Shown here one piece after another: positions 15,273-25,347 of a stretch of DNA of 64,000 nt (its first letter is position 1; each line of letters starts with the position of its first letter). Both the position numbers and the translations under genes were made by a program. The notes under the pieces are model-generated. The model was not told the origin of the DNA, did no database searches, and saw only the letters and a list, made by a program, of their open reading frames with translations. The DNA comes from Dyadobacter beijingensis DSM 21582 (GTDB lineage: Bacteria > Bacteroidota > Bacteroidia > Cytophagales > Spirosomataceae): positions 1,031,176 to 1,095,175 of the forward strand of contig NZ_KB907787.1 of assembly GCF_000382205.1 (NCBI RefSeq), in the 5' to 3' direction.

Positions 15273-17705
15273 ATGCTTAAAAATTATCTGAAAATTGCCT
15301 GGCGGAATCTGCGTAAACACAAGTTTTACACGTTTCTGAACATATTCGGTTTGTCGCTTGGGTTGGCAAGTTGCCTGCTCATTACGCTTTACGTGGTGGA
15401 CGAACTGAGTTACGACCGTTCTTTTGGCCATGCCGACCGGATTTACCGGGTCAATGCAGATATCCGTTTCGGCGGTGCCGACATGTCGCTGGCCGTCGCG
15501 CCCGATCCGTTGGCATTTACCCTGAAAAAGGATTACCCGCAGATCGAGCAGGTGGTGCGGTTGCGGGAGAACGGGAGCATGCTGGCACGGCGCACCAACA
15601 GGACCGAAAATTTAAAAGAAGACCACGTTTTCTACGCGGATTCGACATTTTTCCAGGTTTTCTCCGTGCCGTTACTGGAAGGTGACATCAAAAAAGCGCT
15701 GGCAGAACCGCGCACAGCCGTCATTTCGGAGAGGGATGCCGCCAAATATTTTGGTAAGGAGAGCCCGATCGGGAAGACACTGCTCCTCGATAATGAGGTG
15801 ACATATACCGTTTCCGGCGTGATGGAGAACATTTCAGCACATTCGCACATGCACGATGTTGATATGCTACTTTCAATGAGTGGTTTGGAAAGCAGCCGGC
15901 AGAACGATTGGGGAAGCCATAATTTTAATACCTATATACTTTTCCGTGAGGGAGTGGATGCAAAGCAATTCGAAAGAAATTTTGAATCGATGCTTGTAAA
16001 GTACACGGATAAGTGGCTGAGGGCATTTCTGGGCGCGTCGCTCGATGAAGTTCGGAAATCGGGCAGCTATCTGAAATATTCGTTACAGCCATTAACAGAT
16101 ATTCACCTCCGTTCGGATCGCACTGCCGAAGTTAATGCCAATGGCAACATCCAGTATGTGTACATTTTTGCGGTAGTGGCTGTTTTTCTGCTGTCTATTG
16201 CATGCGTCAATTTTATGAATCTCGCCACGGCACGTTCGGCCAACCGGGCGAAAGAAGTAGGCGTGCGTAAAGCGCTGGGTTCGGAGCGGTCTTCACTGAT
16301 AAGCCAGTTTCTGACCGAGTCGGTCATGTTGAGTTTCTTCTCGCTGGCCCTCGCAATGCTGATCGCCTACCTGGCATTGCCGCTGTTCAACAACCTGGCC
16401 AGCAAGCAAATCGCATTCCCGATTGCCAACGTCTGGTTTTGGGCGATCGCGCTTACTACCGGCGGGATTGTGGGTGTACTTGCAGGAAGCTACCCGGCTT
16501 TCTTTCTCTCGAAGTTTAAGCCGCTGAAAGTGCTCAAAAATACCATTGAACTGGAAGGGAAGGGGAGCGGCTATTTACGTAATGGGCTGGTGGTGTTTCA
16601 ATTTGTGATTTCGGTGATGCTCATTGTAGGCACCGGGGTTATCCACCGGCAACTAAACTACATTCAAACCAAAAAACTTGGTTTTAACAAAGATCAAATG
16701 CTGATTGTCAACGATGCTTATGCGTTGGACAACCAGGTAAAAGCATTCAAAGAGCAGGTATTGAGCTTGCCAAATGTGGAAAGTGCCACGGTAAGCAGCT
16801 TTTTACCAACTCCTTCATCCCGTACCGATCACACCTTTTTCCCGGTAGGACAAATGCAGCAGGACAAAGGCATTAACATGCAAAAATGGGCAGTGGATTA
16901 TGATTTTGTCAAAACGATGCAGCTCAAAATGGCGAGCGGCCGCGCATTCGACGAATCCTTTCCCTCCGATTCGACCGGTATCGTTATCAATGAAGCAGCG
17001 GCAAAAGTGCTGGGTTATGCGGACCCGATTGGTAAGAAGATATTTGGTTACGAAGACGCCGCATTAAAGAAGCGCGTCGACTACACCATCATCGGCGTGG
17101 TGAAAAACTTCCATTTCGAATCGCTGCGGAAGAACATCGGCGCATTGAGCCTCATTTTATATAAAAGTAATGGCTCGGTCGTGTTCCGTATGAAAGGCGG
17201 CGACGCTCCGCAGACAGTAGGGCAAGTCGAGGCATTGTGGAAAAAAATGGCACCTGGCCAGCCTTTCAACTACCGCTTCATGGACCAGGATTTCGACAAT
17301 GTCTATCGCAGCGAGCAGCGGGTAGGAGAGATATTCATCACATTCGCAACGATTTCGATCATCATCGGTTGTCTTGGACTTTTTGGCTTATCCGCATTTA
17401 CGGCAGAGCGCCGCACGAAAGAGATTGGCGTGAGGAAGGTGCTCGGCGCGAGCGTTGTCAATATTGTAGCGTTGCTGTCGAAGGAGTTTTTGAAACTGAT
17501 CCTTATCGCGATCGTGATCGGCAGCCCTATCGCCTGGTTCGGGATGAACTATTGGCTGAGCGACTTCGCTTACCACGTCGACCTGGCCTGGTGGATGTTC
17601 GCCGTCGCGGGGTTGCTCGCTATCGTCATCGCACTGCTCACGGTAAGTTTCCAAAGTGTGAAAGCCGCGCTAATGAACCCGGTGAAGTCGTTGAAATCGG
17701 AGTAG
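15273..17705 (+). CDS. MacB/FtsX-type ABC permease P1
   Basis: An 810-aa duplicated-FtsX permease (COG0577 style). The conserved head MLKNYLKIAWRNLRKHK leads into TM1 (about 21-42). A first periplasmic MacB core domain (about 45-290) follows, then TM2-4 with the cytoplasmic coupling segment RAKEVGVRKALGS (325-337). TM5 (about 440-460), a second periplasmic core and TM6-8 come next, with the second coupling segment RTKEIGVRKVLGAS (from 714). The C-terminus is MNPVKSLKSE. No ATPase domain is fused, so it needs a partner, presumably the ATPase at 13777. It lies 12 nt after the secreted protein gene. Its substrate is unknown; relatives export antimicrobials, lipids or peptides, or act as mechanotransmission devices. 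Confidence 0.9.
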   Translation: MLKNYLKIAWRNLRKHKFYTFLNIFGLSLGLASCLLITLYVVDELSYDRSFGHADRIYRVNADIRFGGADMSLAVAPDPLAFTLKKDYPQIEQVVRLRENGSMLARRTNRTENLKEDHVFYADSTFFQVFSVPLLEGDIKKALAEPRTAVISERDAAKYFGKESPIGKTLLLDNEVTYTVSGVMENISAHSHMHDVDMLLSMSGLESSRQNDWGSHNFNTYILFREGVDAKQFERNFESMLVKYTDKWLRAFLGASLDEVRKSGSYLKYSLQPLTDIHLRSDRTAEVNANGNIQYVYIFAVVAVFLLSIACVNFMNLATARSANRAKEVGVRKALGSERSSLISQFLTESVMLSFFSLALAMLIAYLALPLFNNLASKQIAFPIANVWFWAIALTTGGIVGVLAGSYPAFFLSKFKPLKVLKNTIELEGKGSGYLRNGLVVFQFVISVMLIVGTGVIHRQLNYIQTKKLGFNKDQMLIVNDAYALDNQVKAFKEQVLSLPNVESATVSSFLPTPSSRTDHTFFPVGQMQQDKGINMQKWAVDYDFVKTMQLKMASGRAFDESFPSDSTGIVINEAAAKVLGYADPIGKKIFGYEDAALKKRVDYTIIGVVKNFHFESLRKNIGALSLILYKSNGSVVFRMKGGDAPQTVGQVEALWKKMAPGQPFNYRFMDQDFDNVYRSEQRVGEIFITFATISIIIGCLGLFGLSAFTAERRTKEIGVRKVLGASVVNIVALLSKEFLKLILIAIVIGSPIAWFGMNYWLSDFAYHVDLAWWMFAVAGLLAIVIALLTVSFQSVKAALMNPVKSLKSE

Positions 17706-17725
17706 GTTCCAAACAAAGCTAGGAA

Positions 17726-17965
17726 CTACCAGTCATAATTATTGGCCTCGTCTCGGTCGAATTTAAAATTACTCAGGTAGACACGAAGGTTTTTAAAGAG
17801 GTCGCTGATTTCTTGCAGCTGTTGCTACTTTTCTTCTTCGATTTTTATCTGTTCCGGATTTAGTTCAAACACGATTATTTCAACCTGTTTGCCTATCATT
17901 TCTTTTGGCAATTCAACAACGCAAAACGGGCCCTTTGGGGTAGTGATTTTTCTTATTAGTTCCAT
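17726..17965 (-). pseudogene. Small gene interrupted by a nonsense codon
   Basis: Read on the minus strand from the ATG at 17965: MELIRKITTPKGPFCVVELP..., 46 codons, then TAG at 17827-17825, and the same frame continues QQLQEISDLFKNLRVYL...DEANNYDW to a TAG at 17728-17726. The total is exactly 80 codons. The composition (charged, VELPKEMIGKQVEIIVFEL start, DEANNYDW end) looks like small antitoxin or accessory proteins common in Bacteroidota, with the open frame resuming immediately behind the stop. A single C-to-T type change (CAG to TAG) would restore a 79-aa protein. A partner toxin is not present. Alternatively the 46-aa form is functional. It lies antisense to the array between P1 and P2. 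Confidence 0.6.
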
Positions 17966-18049
17966 GACTGCATATCGTCTTTTGTGTATCCCAATTTAGG
18001 ACTTGGCAAGTCATTAAACGAATTATTCCATCACCAATGAACTAACGGT

Positions 18050-20410
18050 ATGCTTAAAAGTTATTTGAAAATCGCCTGGCGGAATTTGTTGAAAAACAAG
18101 ATGTTCAGTTCGATCAATATCCTCGGGTTGGCGCTGGGGATGGCTTGCAGTTTGCTGATCATGCTGTGGGTGCAGGACGAGATCAGGATGGACCGCTTTC
18201 ATGAATTCGACGAGCGGCTCTATTCGGTGATGGAAAACCAGCATTATTCGGGCGAGATCAATACCTATGCCGCCACGCCGGGTATCCTGGCGGAAAATAT
18301 CGTGAAGGATATTCCGGAAATCGAAAAGGCCAGCCAGGTGCTTTGGGAGCAGTCGCCGGTGCTGCGGGCCGGGGACGTGTACGACAATGAAAAGGGCCGC
18401 TACGTACAAGGCGATTTTCTGAATATGTTCTCCTTCAAACTCACCAAAGGTGATGCGCGGACGGCACTGAAACGCCCCGATGGCATTGTGATAACCCAAA
18501 AACTGGCCGACAAATACTTCAAAGGGCAGGACCCGCTCGGGAAAGCGATGCGTGTCGATAACAAAGACGATGTGGTCGTGACCGGGGTGTTCGCAGAGAT
18601 CCCGAGGTATTCTTCGATGAAATTCGATTTCATGATGAGCTATGACCGTTGGCAGAAAGGGGCTGAGTGGTCGAAAGAATGGGGCAACAACGGGCCGAGG
18701 TGCGCCGTGCTGCTCGCTAAAAACGCCGATGTGAATAAGGTCAATGCGAAGATCAAGGATTATGTCAAAACCAAAAACAAGGATAGCAACGTCGATCTTT
18801 TCCTGATCAACTACGGAAAGTCGTACCTCTATTCGAATTGGGAGGCCGGCAAGCAAAACGGAGGCCGCATTGAATATGTGCGGATGTTCACGATCGTAGC
18901 GGTATTCATACTCATTATCGCCTGCATCAACTTCATGAACCTCGCCACGGCGCGCTCTGTGAAACGCGCCAAGGAAGTGGGCCTGCGCAAGGTGGTGGGC
19001 GCCTATAAAACGAGCCTTATCGGCCAGTTCATGGGCGAATCGATCCTCATTACGCTGCTGGCGCTGGTCGTCGCGATCGCCATTGTGCTGGTATTACTTC
19101 CGGGATTCAACTCGCTGACGGACAAGCAGCTTTCACTCGATTTCTTCGACCCGTCCTTCCTGCTGCTGTTGCTGGCATTGACGCTCATCACCGGTTTGGT
19201 GGCCGGCAGCTATCCCGCATTGTTCATGTCGTCGCTAAACCCGGTGACCATTCTGAAAGGCGCGTTGAAATTCAAACCCAATGCAACCTATTTCCGGCAG
19301 GGGCTGGTCGTGTTCCAGTTTGGCCTGTCGATTTTATTGATCCTTTCGATGATCGTCATTTACCGCCAGATCGACTATATCCAGCACAAGAACCTCGGTT
19401 TCAGCCAGGAAAACCTGCTCTACATTCCGAATATCGAGAATACCATGAGCACCAATTTCGATGCATTCAAGCAGGCGCTCGAAGCGGAGCCGGGCATTAA
19501 GTCGGTAGCGCGCTCGCAGGCTAACCCGCTCGCCTACGGGAGCTCCACGATGGGCGTCAGCTGGCCAGGCAAGGATACGACCAAGCAGCTGCTGTTCAGC
19601 GTGAATCCGGTAGGTTTTGATTTTGTAAAAACAATGGGTATCCAGCTGCTCGACGGCCGTGATTTCAGTCCGACGTTTGGAACGGATACTTCCAACTACC
19701 TCGTGAATGAGGCGGCCGCGAAGAAGATCGGCTACAAGGATCCCGTCGGGAAGGAGCTGACGATGTGGGGCAAAAAGGGAAAGATCGTCGGGCTGATGAA
19801 GGACTTTCACATTGGCTCGCTGCACGTGGCCATTGATCCGCTGGTGATCAACCTGCAACCGAAAAAAGAAGCCTGGGGCGTTGGGATGGTCCGTGCCGAA
19901 GCCGGGAAAACAAGGCAGGCTATCGAAAGCCTCGAACGGGTTTTCAGGCGGTACAATTCCGGCGTGCCGTTCAAATACCATTTCGCGGATGAGGAATTTG
20001 CCAACTTGTATAAAGCCGAAACGGTCGTGGGCAAGCTCTCCAATTACTTTGCATTCCTCGCCATTTTTATCTCCTGCCTGGGATTATTCGGCCTTGCCGC
20101 ATTTACTGCCGAGCAGCGCACGAAGGAAATTGGTGTGCGTAAAGTGCTGGGCGCGAGCGTGTCGAACCTCGTAGGGATGCTGTCCGCGGATTTTGTCAAA
20201 CTCGTGCTCATCGCCGCCGTCATTGCCTTCCCGGTCGCCTGGTACTTCCTGAACGGCTGGCTCGAAAAATATGCATTCCGCATTGAAATGGAATGGTGGT
20301 ATTTCGCCGTCGCCGGTGTGGCCGCCCTGGCCATCGCCTTGTTCACGGTCAGTTTCCAGGCCATCAAAGCGGCATTGATGAACCCGGTCAAATCATTGAA
20401 ATCCGAATAG
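18050..20410 (+). CDS. MacB/FtsX-type ABC permease P2
   Basis: 786 aa, the shortest complete paralogue. It starts MLKSYLKIAWRNLLKNKMFSS with TM1 GLALGMACSLLIMLWV. The first coupling segment is RAKEVGLRKVVGAYKTSLIGQF, the TM5 region is LVVFQFGLSILLILSMIVIYRQI, and the second coupling segment is RTKEIGVRKVLGAS about 97 residues from the end. The tail is MNPVKSLKSE. The first periplasmic domain is closest in style to P1 and P5 (DFLNMFSFKLTKGD, QKLADKYFKGQDPLGK). A 344-nt gap holding the nonsense-mutated small gene separates it from P1, so it may need its own promoter, though none is evident. P3 follows after 19 nt. Confidence 0.9.
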   Translation: MLKSYLKIAWRNLLKNKMFSSINILGLALGMACSLLIMLWVQDEIRMDRFHEFDERLYSVMENQHYSGEINTYAATPGILAENIVKDIPEIEKASQVLWEQSPVLRAGDVYDNEKGRYVQGDFLNMFSFKLTKGDARTALKRPDGIVITQKLADKYFKGQDPLGKAMRVDNKDDVVVTGVFAEIPRYSSMKFDFMMSYDRWQKGAEWSKEWGNNGPRCAVLLAKNADVNKVNAKIKDYVKTKNKDSNVDLFLINYGKSYLYSNWEAGKQNGGRIEYVRMFTIVAVFILIIACINFMNLATARSVKRAKEVGLRKVVGAYKTSLIGQFMGESILITLLALVVAIAIVLVLLPGFNSLTDKQLSLDFFDPSFLLLLLALTLITGLVAGSYPALFMSSLNPVTILKGALKFKPNATYFRQGLVVFQFGLSILLILSMIVIYRQIDYIQHKNLGFSQENLLYIPNIENTMSTNFDAFKQALEAEPGIKSVARSQANPLAYGSSTMGVSWPGKDTTKQLLFSVNPVGFDFVKTMGIQLLDGRDFSPTFGTDTSNYLVNEAAAKKIGYKDPVGKELTMWGKKGKIVGLMKDFHIGSLHVAIDPLVINLQPKKEAWGVGMVRAEAGKTRQAIESLERVFRRYNSGVPFKYHFADEEFANLYKAETVVGKLSNYFAFLAIFISCLGLFGLAAFTAEQRTKEIGVRKVLGASVSNLVGMLSADFVKLVLIAAVIAFPVAWYFLNGWLEKYAFRIEMEWWYFAVAGVAALAIALFTVSFQAIKAALMNPVKSLKSE

Positions 20411-20429
20411 GAGGAGGAATAACACGCTC

Positions 20430-22814
20430 ATGTTCAAGAATTATCTCAAAATCGCCATCCGAAATCTCACGAGGAACAAGGTTTTCTCGGTGATCAACAT
20501 CGCCGGGCTGTCGCTCGGGCTCACCTGCTGCATGCTCATCGTGCTTTATACGAAGGACGAAGTGAGTTTCGACCGTTTTCAGGCCAACAAGGACCGGCTC
20601 TACCGGATCATGGTCACGAGCAAGGGCGAAAACGAAACCCGTACGTTCGGGAGTACCAATGCGATCCACGGCCCGACTTTCAAGCAAGACATTCCGGAGG
20701 TAAAGGAAGTGGTACGGGCGCAGAGCAGTACATTTGTTGTTAAAAAGGGAAATGAGATCCTGAAAGAGGACATTCTGTTCGCGGACGAGCCTTTCTTCAC
20801 CGTTTTCTCCATGCCGTTGCTTTCGGGAGACCCCGAAACGGTGCTGTCGGACATTCATTCGATCGTCGTGAGCGAGGACCTGGCGGAAAAATATTTTGGT
20901 GACGCGAATGCCGTGGGGCAGACGATGAACCTCAAAATCGGGGATGATTTCGAGCCGTTTGTCGTGTCGGGCGTGGCGAAACGCTGCCCGCAGAACTCGT
21001 CGATCCAGTTTGACGCCGTGCTGCCGTTCAAATTCCAGGAGGCCAGGGGCTGGACGGACACCGAATGGATGGGTTTTTATATGAACACCTTTTTACTTCT
21101 GCATGAAAAGGCCGATTACCACGCGGTGGCTCAGAAAATGAACCTGGTTTCGAAGAGCAAGATGATGGAAGAAGCGGCGAAGCACAAGGATTTCAAAATG
21201 CAGGTGACTTTCGCACTCATGCCGTTCCTGGACATGCATTTGCAGAGCGAAAACGGGGATTTGCGCAATGGCCTCGACCATGCCAGCAGCCCCGTTTATT
21301 CCTACATATTGTCGGGTATCGCCATTTTTATCCTGCTGATCGCCTGCATCAACTTCGTGAACCTGACCGTCGCCCGGTCGCTGAACCGCGCAAAGGAAAT
21401 CGGCGTGCGTAAAGTAGTGGGTAGCTTGCGTAAGCAGCTCATTTACCAGTTTTTGGGTGAATCTTTTCTACTTTCTTTCATTGCATTCACATTCGCCATC
21501 GCGCTGACGCAAGTCGTACTGCCAGTATTCAACGACCTCGCTAACAAGCAGCTGGCATTGTCGTACCTGCTCGATAGCGGGCTGGTGACAGGTTACATAG
21601 GGCTGTTTTTGATGACCGGCCTCGTTGCGGGCGTGTACCCGGCGCTCGTACTATCGGGTTTCAGCCCGGTCCAGACGCTTTACAACCGCGCGCGGCTCAC
21701 GCAGAAAAATTACCTCACCAAGGGGCTCGTCATTTTCCAGTTTGCATTGTCGGTTTGCCTGGTGATCGGCACAATTGTCATTTATTCTCAATTCAAGTAT
21801 TTGACTAACAAGAATTTAGGGTATAATGATAAGAACCTGGTAAGCATTAGCCTCGGTCGGGGCGGTTCTGGGAAAGAAATATTGGAAGTAGTTCAGAACG
21901 AATTGCAGCATACAGCCGGCATCGCTTCGGTGGCGGCATTCAACGGGAACTACAATGGCACGGTGGCGCAAGTCGACGGACAGGAAATTGGTTTCGGCTA
22001 TATCGGCGTGGACGATCATTTCCTGGGCACACTGCAAATCCCCGTACTGCAAGGCCGGAATTTTTCCAAAGCATTTTCCACCGATCCTGCGGACGCGATC
22101 GTCGTCAACGAGGCATTTGTGAAGAAAGCCGGGTTGAAAAATCCGATAGGGCAGGAAGTGGATTTTGTGTGGAAAAACAAGAAATTGAAGATTATCGGTG
22201 TCATCCGCGACTATCACTATGCGTCCTTGAAAGACACCATCAAACCGCTGGTATTGACCCAGGACCCGGGTTACCGGCTCGGCACGCTATTCGCGAAGCT
22301 CGATTCGAAGGACATTCCTGCGACGATCCGGTCTATCGAGAAGATTTTCCGGCAGCATGTCAAATACCTGCCTTTTGAATACAAATTTGAAGACGAAGCC
22401 AACCTGAAACGTTACGAATCCGAGGCTAAATGGAAGCAGATGATCACGCTCGCGGCGGTATTGTCCATTTTCGTTTCGTGTATCGGGCTGTTCGGTCTGG
22501 CGACCTTCAATGCGGAAATGCGCATCAAGGAAGTGGGCATCCGGAAGGTGCTCGGTGCGTCCGTAACGAGCATTGCCGCGCTGCTTTCGATGGATTTTGT
22601 CAAACTCGTAATCGTCTCGATCATCATCGCGCTGCCGGTTTCCTATTACGGCGCCAATATCTGGCTGGAAGATTTCCCTTACCGCATTGCCATGTCGTGG
22701 TCGTACTTCGCCTGGGCGGCGCTGCTGGCCATGGCTATCGCCGTGCTGACGGTAAGCTACCAGAGCATCCGCGCCGCTTTGATGAATCCCGTTAAAAGTT
22801 TAAGAAATGATTGA
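20430..22814 (+). CDS. MacB/FtsX-type ABC permease P3
   Basis: 794 aa. Head MFKNYLKIAIRNLTRNKVFS, TM1 GLSLGLTCCMLIVLYT, first coupling segment RAKEIGVRKVVGSLRKQLIYQFLGES, TM5 GLVIFQFALSVCLVIGTIVIY. The second coupling segment is altered to MRIKEVGIRKVLGAS (Arg-Ile instead of Arg-Thr). The C-terminus is LMNPVKSLRND, the only copy not ending in S/A-E. The second periplasmic domain is glycine-rich at its start (SLGRGGSGKEILEVVQNEL). It is 19 nt downstream of P2, almost certainly in one transcript with it. Confidence 0.9.
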   Translation: MFKNYLKIAIRNLTRNKVFSVINIAGLSLGLTCCMLIVLYTKDEVSFDRFQANKDRLYRIMVTSKGENETRTFGSTNAIHGPTFKQDIPEVKEVVRAQSSTFVVKKGNEILKEDILFADEPFFTVFSMPLLSGDPETVLSDIHSIVVSEDLAEKYFGDANAVGQTMNLKIGDDFEPFVVSGVAKRCPQNSSIQFDAVLPFKFQEARGWTDTEWMGFYMNTFLLLHEKADYHAVAQKMNLVSKSKMMEEAAKHKDFKMQVTFALMPFLDMHLQSENGDLRNGLDHASSPVYSYILSGIAIFILLIACINFVNLTVARSLNRAKEIGVRKVVGSLRKQLIYQFLGESFLLSFIAFTFAIALTQVVLPVFNDLANKQLALSYLLDSGLVTGYIGLFLMTGLVAGVYPALVLSGFSPVQTLYNRARLTQKNYLTKGLVIFQFALSVCLVIGTIVIYSQFKYLTNKNLGYNDKNLVSISLGRGGSGKEILEVVQNELQHTAGIASVAAFNGNYNGTVAQVDGQEIGFGYIGVDDHFLGTLQIPVLQGRNFSKAFSTDPADAIVVNEAFVKKAGLKNPIGQEVDFVWKNKKLKIIGVIRDYHYASLKDTIKPLVLTQDPGYRLGTLFAKLDSKDIPATIRSIEKIFRQHVKYLPFEYKFEDEANLKRYESEAKWKQMITLAAVLSIFVSCIGLFGLATFNAEMRIKEVGIRKVLGASVTSIAALLSMDFVKLVIVSIIIALPVSYYGANIWLEDFPYRIAMSWSYFAWAALLAMAIAVLTVSYQSIRAALMNPVKSLRND

Positions 22815-22830
22815 TGGATGAAGGGGAAGA

Positions 22831-22882
22831 TTCTTCTTCTTTCTTCCTTCCTCCCTTTCATCCTTCTTCCCTTTTCCCCTTC
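22831..22882 (+). other. Polypyrimidine tract before P4
   Basis: Of 52 nt, 51 are C or T (one A at 22860), ending 4 nt before the P4 ATG. AAGGGGAA at 22821-22828 is complementary to TTCCCCTT at 22874-22881, so the leader could fold over the tract. Confidence 0.6.
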
Positions 22883-22886
22883 AAAA

Positions 22887-25268
22887 ATGCTCAGGAACTA
22901 CTTCAAAATCGCTTTCCGTACGCTTTGGAAAAACCGGCTGTTTACCGGTATTAATGCGCTCGGCCTTTCGCTGGGGCTTGCCAGCGCGGGTGTGCTCATC
23001 CTTTTTATCCAGCGCGGCGTGACGTTCGATACCTTCCACCGCGATAACGACCGCATTTATTTTGTGCAGACAGCCGACGAAGGCGGCCGGTACAACCAGA
23101 CGGTTTACCCAATCCTGGAACAAATGGTCAAAACCTACCCGGAAATAGAGACGGGCACGCACGTCCAGGGGTGGAACAATGTTTGGCTTAACTACAAAGG
23201 CAAGGATTTGCAGAAGGACACCAAATATGTGGACAGCACCTTTTTCGATGTATTTTCTTTTAAACTCAAATATGGCAATGCAGGAACGGCGCTGAAACGC
23301 AAGCAATCGATCGTGCTGGGTGAGCATGTGGCGGAAGCCTTGTTCGGGACGCGGAACCCTGTCGGCGAAACGGTGACGGTGGAGGATACGATGGCATTTA
23401 CCGTGACGGGGGTGCTGGAACCGGTGCCTGCGAATTCGTCGATCCAGTTTGAGGTGCTGCTGCCGATTGCTAATCTGGAAGATAACAAAGGCTTTGCCGA
23501 GAATGCGGATTGGTATAATACATTTGCCACGGTATACCTCAAATTGCAGAAAGAAGCCGATGTCCGCAAGCTGGAAGCCAAATTTCCCGCATTTGCCAAA
23601 ACACATTTCCATGCCGACGGCCAGAAGCGGCAGATCCGCATTGCGGCCTTGGAAGAATACATTCATTATCAGAACCCGACTTTCCGCTGGATGATTTACG
23701 GCGCGATCACGATTGCCGTATTTATTGTGCTGATTATCAGTATTAATATGGTCAATCTTAACACGGCCATGTCCTTTACCCGTGTGAAGGAGGTCGCAGT
23801 GCGCAAGGTGACGGGCTCGACGCTCGGGCAAGTGCTGGCGCAGTTCTGGATGGAATCGGCGATCGTGTTGCTAGGTTCGCTGGCGATCGCGATGGTGTTC
23901 GGGGTTTTGTACCTGGTGCCGCAATTCAACGAATTTCGGCAGGGACGCATGCAGCTGATCGTGAACTGGCAGCAGGATTCGGCCACTTTCCTCACATTGA
24001 CCGGCATTATCGCCGCCATTGCATTGGTGGCCGGGACGGTTCCGGCTGCCTATCTCACCAAACTCGATTTGCGCGATACGTTGAAAGGAAAATTGTCGGG
24101 CAAGCCGGCGTCGGGTAACTGGATGCAAAGTACGCTGATCGTCGTGCAGCTGGTGATTGCGATTGTGCTGGTCGTCGGGGCGATTACCGTCCGGTGGCAG
24201 ATCAATTATATGCGGCAGGCCGACACGGGTTTTAAAGGGGACAATGTGGTGGTGGTCGCTTCGGATTTGCAGTATAAGGACGAAAATGCCGCCGTTGCGC
24301 AGTTTGTGCCGATTTTAAATGGGTTAAAGCAAAATTCGAAAATCGAAAGCATCGCGACCTCGGGCATCGTTCCGACGCGCTATTGGAATAACTACAATGT
24401 ATATACGACCGAGGGCAGTGACCGTAAAAACATCCGCCTGCGCCATGTCGGTACCAGCACGAACTATACCAGTACATATGACATTAAAATGGTGGAAGGC
24501 CGCGATTTCTCGGAGGATCTCGACCGCAATGGCGACCAGCATCCGGTGATTATCAATGAAGCAGCGCGTAAAGCATTCGGCTGGACTACGGCGGTGGGAA
24601 AGCGGCTTCGACAGGGCAATAATGCGGAAGTTTACACCGTGGTAGGTGTGATGAAGGATTTCCATTACGGGCCGTTGAAGGACCGCATCGAACCCCTGCT
24701 GCATTGGTACGACGGCCCGGCCGGGCTGAACAGTTACCTTACCCTGCGATTTACCGACTTGTCGCAAGCCAAGGGAGTACTCGCGGGCCTCGAACGGGAC
24801 ATGAAAAAAATCCCGTCGAAACGCCCGTTCCAGTTTTTCTACATGCAGGAGGAGCTCAGCAAGCAATACAACGACCTCGACGGCATCTGGAAAATGGTCA
24901 ATTTCGTAACGTTGCTCGCCATTGTGATCGCCCTCGCAGGCATTTTCGGCCTCATTTCACTCGCTGCCAGCAAGCGCACGAAGGAAATCGGTATTCGCAA
25001 AGCCCTCGGCGCCAGTGTAAAAGGCATCGCCATCCTCCTTTCCCGCGATTTCGTGGTGCTGCTTATCATCGCATTGCTCGTGGGCCTGCCGCTGGCATAT
25101 ACCTTCGTGGCCAAATACCTTGCCAGTTTCGAATACCACGTTCAGTTGCCCTGGTATGTTTTCGTGCTGGTTGCATTGGGGGCGTTGTTACTGACGATTG
25201 TGACGGTTGGGTTTCAAGGCATCAAAGCTGCGCTGGCCGATCCGGTGAAGAGTTTGCGGAGTGAATGA
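22887..25268 (+). CDS. MacB/FtsX-type ABC permease P4 (divergent)
   Basis: 793 aa from the ATG giving MLRNYFKIAFRTLWKNRLFTG. A longer reading from 22818 adds 23 residues encoded by the polypyrimidine tract and lacks homology to the other heads. It is one of the most divergent copies. The first coupling segment is RVKEVAVRKVTGSTLGQVLAQFWMES (Ala replaces the usual Gly), preceded by MVNLNTAMSFT instead of FMNLATARS. The second is KRTKEIGIRKALGASVKGI. The tail is ADPVKSLRSE. The membrane/periplasmic layout otherwise matches the family: TM1 about 20-42, TM5 in LIVVQLVIAIVLVVGAITVR. Its divergence suggests a different cargo or partner rather than a recent duplicate. Confidence 0.88.
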   Translation: MLRNYFKIAFRTLWKNRLFTGINALGLSLGLASAGVLILFIQRGVTFDTFHRDNDRIYFVQTADEGGRYNQTVYPILEQMVKTYPEIETGTHVQGWNNVWLNYKGKDLQKDTKYVDSTFFDVFSFKLKYGNAGTALKRKQSIVLGEHVAEALFGTRNPVGETVTVEDTMAFTVTGVLEPVPANSSIQFEVLLPIANLEDNKGFAENADWYNTFATVYLKLQKEADVRKLEAKFPAFAKTHFHADGQKRQIRIAALEEYIHYQNPTFRWMIYGAITIAVFIVLIISINMVNLNTAMSFTRVKEVAVRKVTGSTLGQVLAQFWMESAIVLLGSLAIAMVFGVLYLVPQFNEFRQGRMQLIVNWQQDSATFLTLTGIIAAIALVAGTVPAAYLTKLDLRDTLKGKLSGKPASGNWMQSTLIVVQLVIAIVLVVGAITVRWQINYMRQADTGFKGDNVVVVASDLQYKDENAAVAQFVPILNGLKQNSKIESIATSGIVPTRYWNNYNVYTTEGSDRKNIRLRHVGTSTNYTSTYDIKMVEGRDFSEDLDRNGDQHPVIINEAARKAFGWTTAVGKRLRQGNNAEVYTVVGVMKDFHYGPLKDRIEPLLHWYDGPAGLNSYLTLRFTDLSQAKGVLAGLERDMKKIPSKRPFQFFYMQEELSKQYNDLDGIWKMVNFVTLLAIVIALAGIFGLISLAASKRTKEIGIRKALGASVKGIAILLSRDFVVLLIIALLVGLPLAYTFVAKYLASFEYHVQLPWYVFVLVALGALLLTIVTVGFQGIKAALADPVKSLRSE

Positions 25269-25347
25269 TATTTGTAGAAAAATGGCTAAATTTAATATCA
25301 GGTAGATTCGGTTTAGGGTCTTTTTATCCAACTAACACCATTTTCTC

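Noticed and set aside
18010-18025. TTGGCAAGTCATTAAA as a sigma-54 promoter of P2
   Set aside because: No TTGC-like -12 half and no TGTCC/GGACA palindrome upstream in the 344-nt gap.
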